The notes under the pieces were generated by a model. That model made no database searches and was not told where the DNA came from. It worked only from the letters and a program-made list of their open reading frames with translations. The translations under genes and the position numbers were made by a program. Shown here one piece after another: positions 63,201-64,000 of a stretch of DNA of 64,000 nucleotides (positions within the stretch are counted from its first letter, which is position 1; each line of letters opens with the position of its first letter). The DNA lies in the NCBI GenBank assembly GCA_012845835.1, contig JABAKD010000020.1, positions 4,920,720 through 4,984,719 on the forward strand. Reading direction: 5' to 3'. This DNA comes from Undaria pinnatifida (Eukaryota > Sar > Phaeophyceae > Laminariales > Alariaceae).

Positions 63201-64000
63201 GTTCGGCCGTAGGGCTCGACGATGGCGTCGCTGTTTGACGTATAGTAGGGCCCAACGTGGTAGGCGTCGTTGGACCGGGTGTTGGCGATGTTGTGGGTAA
63301 CTCGGAGCGAGCGTAGCTCACTGGTCGTCTGGTGGGCGTAGCAGTCGGTGACTCGGTGTTGGTCACGTACGTAGGGTTGAATGTCGGCGTTGGTGTTGGT
63401 TCGTTCGTAGGGCTCGACGATAGCGTCGCCGTGTGATGTACAGTAGGGCCCAACGTGATGGGCGGCGTCGGACCGGGTGTTGGCGATGTTGTGGGTAACT
63501 CGGAGCGAGCGTAGCTCACGGGTTGTCTGGTGGGCGTAGCGGTCGGTGACTCGGTGTCGGGTACGTACGTAGGGTTGAATGTCGGCGTTGGTGTTGGTTC
63601 GGCCGTAGGGCTCGACGATGGCGTCACCGTTCGATGTACAGTAGAACCAAACGTGGTAGTCGTCGTCGGACCGGGTGTTGGCGATGTTGTAGGAACCTCG
63701 GAGCGAGCGTAGCTCACGGGTCGTCTGGTGGGCGTAGCGGTCGGTGACTCGGTGTTGGTCACGTACGTGGGGTTGAATGTCGGCGTTGGTGTTGGTTCGT
63801 CCGTAGGGCTCGACGATGGCGTCGCCGTGTGATGTACAGTCGGGCCCAACGTGATGGGCGGCGTCGGCCCGGGTGTTGGCGATGTTGTGGGTAACTCGGA
63901 GCGAGCGTAGATCACGGGTCGTCTGGTGGGCGTAGCGGTCGGTGACTCGGTGTTGGTCACGTACGTAGGGTTGAATGTCGGCGTTGGTGTTGGTTCGGCC
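60268..64000 (-). CDS. mucin-like protein of 66-residue Pro/Thr/Ser repeats, partial
   Basis: On the minus strand the frame enters from the right edge and stays open to 60826, about 1,058 codons, made wholly of a 66-residue (198-bp) tandem unit. One unit contains TNTESPTATPTRRPVIYARS, ELPTTSPTPGPTPPITLGPT, VHHTATPSSSPTAEPTPTPT and FNPTYV. Sixteen units are in one frame; about 2.8 more follow to the gap, but single-base indels at about 60827, 60490 and 60613 shift the frame. More than half the residues are Pro, Thr or Ser, so heavy O-glycosylation and an extracellular or cell-wall place are likely, as in mucins or hydroxyproline-rich glycoproteins. The few charged and aromatic positions (RRP, YARSE, NPTY) are kept between units. 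No signal peptide, folded domain or true ends are in view. The indels near the gap may be assembly errors. The identical-length plus-strand frames are shadows. Confidence 0.7.
60268..64000. repeat. 198-bp tandem array, nearly 19 copies
   Basis: The box gtagcggtcggtgactcggtg recurs every 197-198 bp from about 60369 to about 63935. Units are mostly over 90% alike by eye. Pairs of unit types alternate in places, showing that the array grew by multi-unit duplication. Confidence 0.95.

Noticed and set aside
60268..64000. Plus-strand Val/Gly-rich ORFs across the 198-bp array
   Set aside because: They are short, interrupted in each unit, and mirror the long Pro/Thr frame on the other strand.

Overview
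The window is nuclear DNA of a eukaryote with large, intron-rich genes. The evidence is GT-AG (and one GC-AG) introns from about 0.4 to 18 kb, conserved protein families spliced from exons of 55-360 bp, a mitochondrial SAM50 gene, tRNA-headed SINE-like repeats, a decayed LINE, long poly(G)/poly(C) tracts and a 500-N scaffold gap. The style (alternating gene strands, long repeat-filled introns, roughly half GC, a carnitine-type dioxygenase next to SAM50) fits a brown alga such as Ectocarpus or a relative. That assignment is inference; the sequence does not prove a species.

Region 1 (about 2.1-30.1 kb, + strand) is one gene of the gamma-butyrobetaine/trimethyllysine dioxygenase family. I assembled eight exons by hand; one short exon between 24.4 and 27.6 kb remains unresolved. 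The Fe(II) ligands (HxD and a distal His) and the 2-oxoglutarate Arg are present, and the first exon encodes a presequence-like N-terminus. Its 18.2-kb first resolved intron is a museum of repeats: tRNA-headed SINE-like copies, a 684-bp foldback palindrome, tandem arrays, poly(G)-rich modules, and a disrupted antisense ORF (8.8-9.8 kb) that shares 20 nt with the palindrome spacer.

Region 2 (30.1-37.3 kb) is intergenic: a 76-bp minisatellite and two near-identical 0.6-kb copies of a repeat family whose members share one end (ATGAGTAC followed by a C run) and differ at the other.

Region 3 (37.35-52.0 kb, - strand) is a complete nine-exon SAM50/Tob55 gene (442 residues with the start chosen here): one POTRA domain and the Omp85 beta-barrel. 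All eight junctions join in frame with matching phases. Its introns hold a decayed LINE reverse transcriptase on the opposite strand, a degenerate GTTAGC hexamer array and CAG-type repeats.

Region 4 (52-59.7 kb) holds a candidate lipocalin-like first exon diverging from SAM50, a 0.8-kb element with terminal inverted repeats, a multi-module poly(G) repeat, a tRNA-headed repeat and a purine tract beside the assembly gap.

Region 5 (60.27-64.0 kb, - strand) is part of a mucin-like protein of 66-residue Pro/Thr/Ser repeats, open to the right edge and frameshifted near the gap.

A strand-symmetric 9-mer, TACC(A/T)GGTA, occurs 16 times by eye count against about 0.5 expected by chance. It is the clearest signal not explained by the genes or repeat families above.
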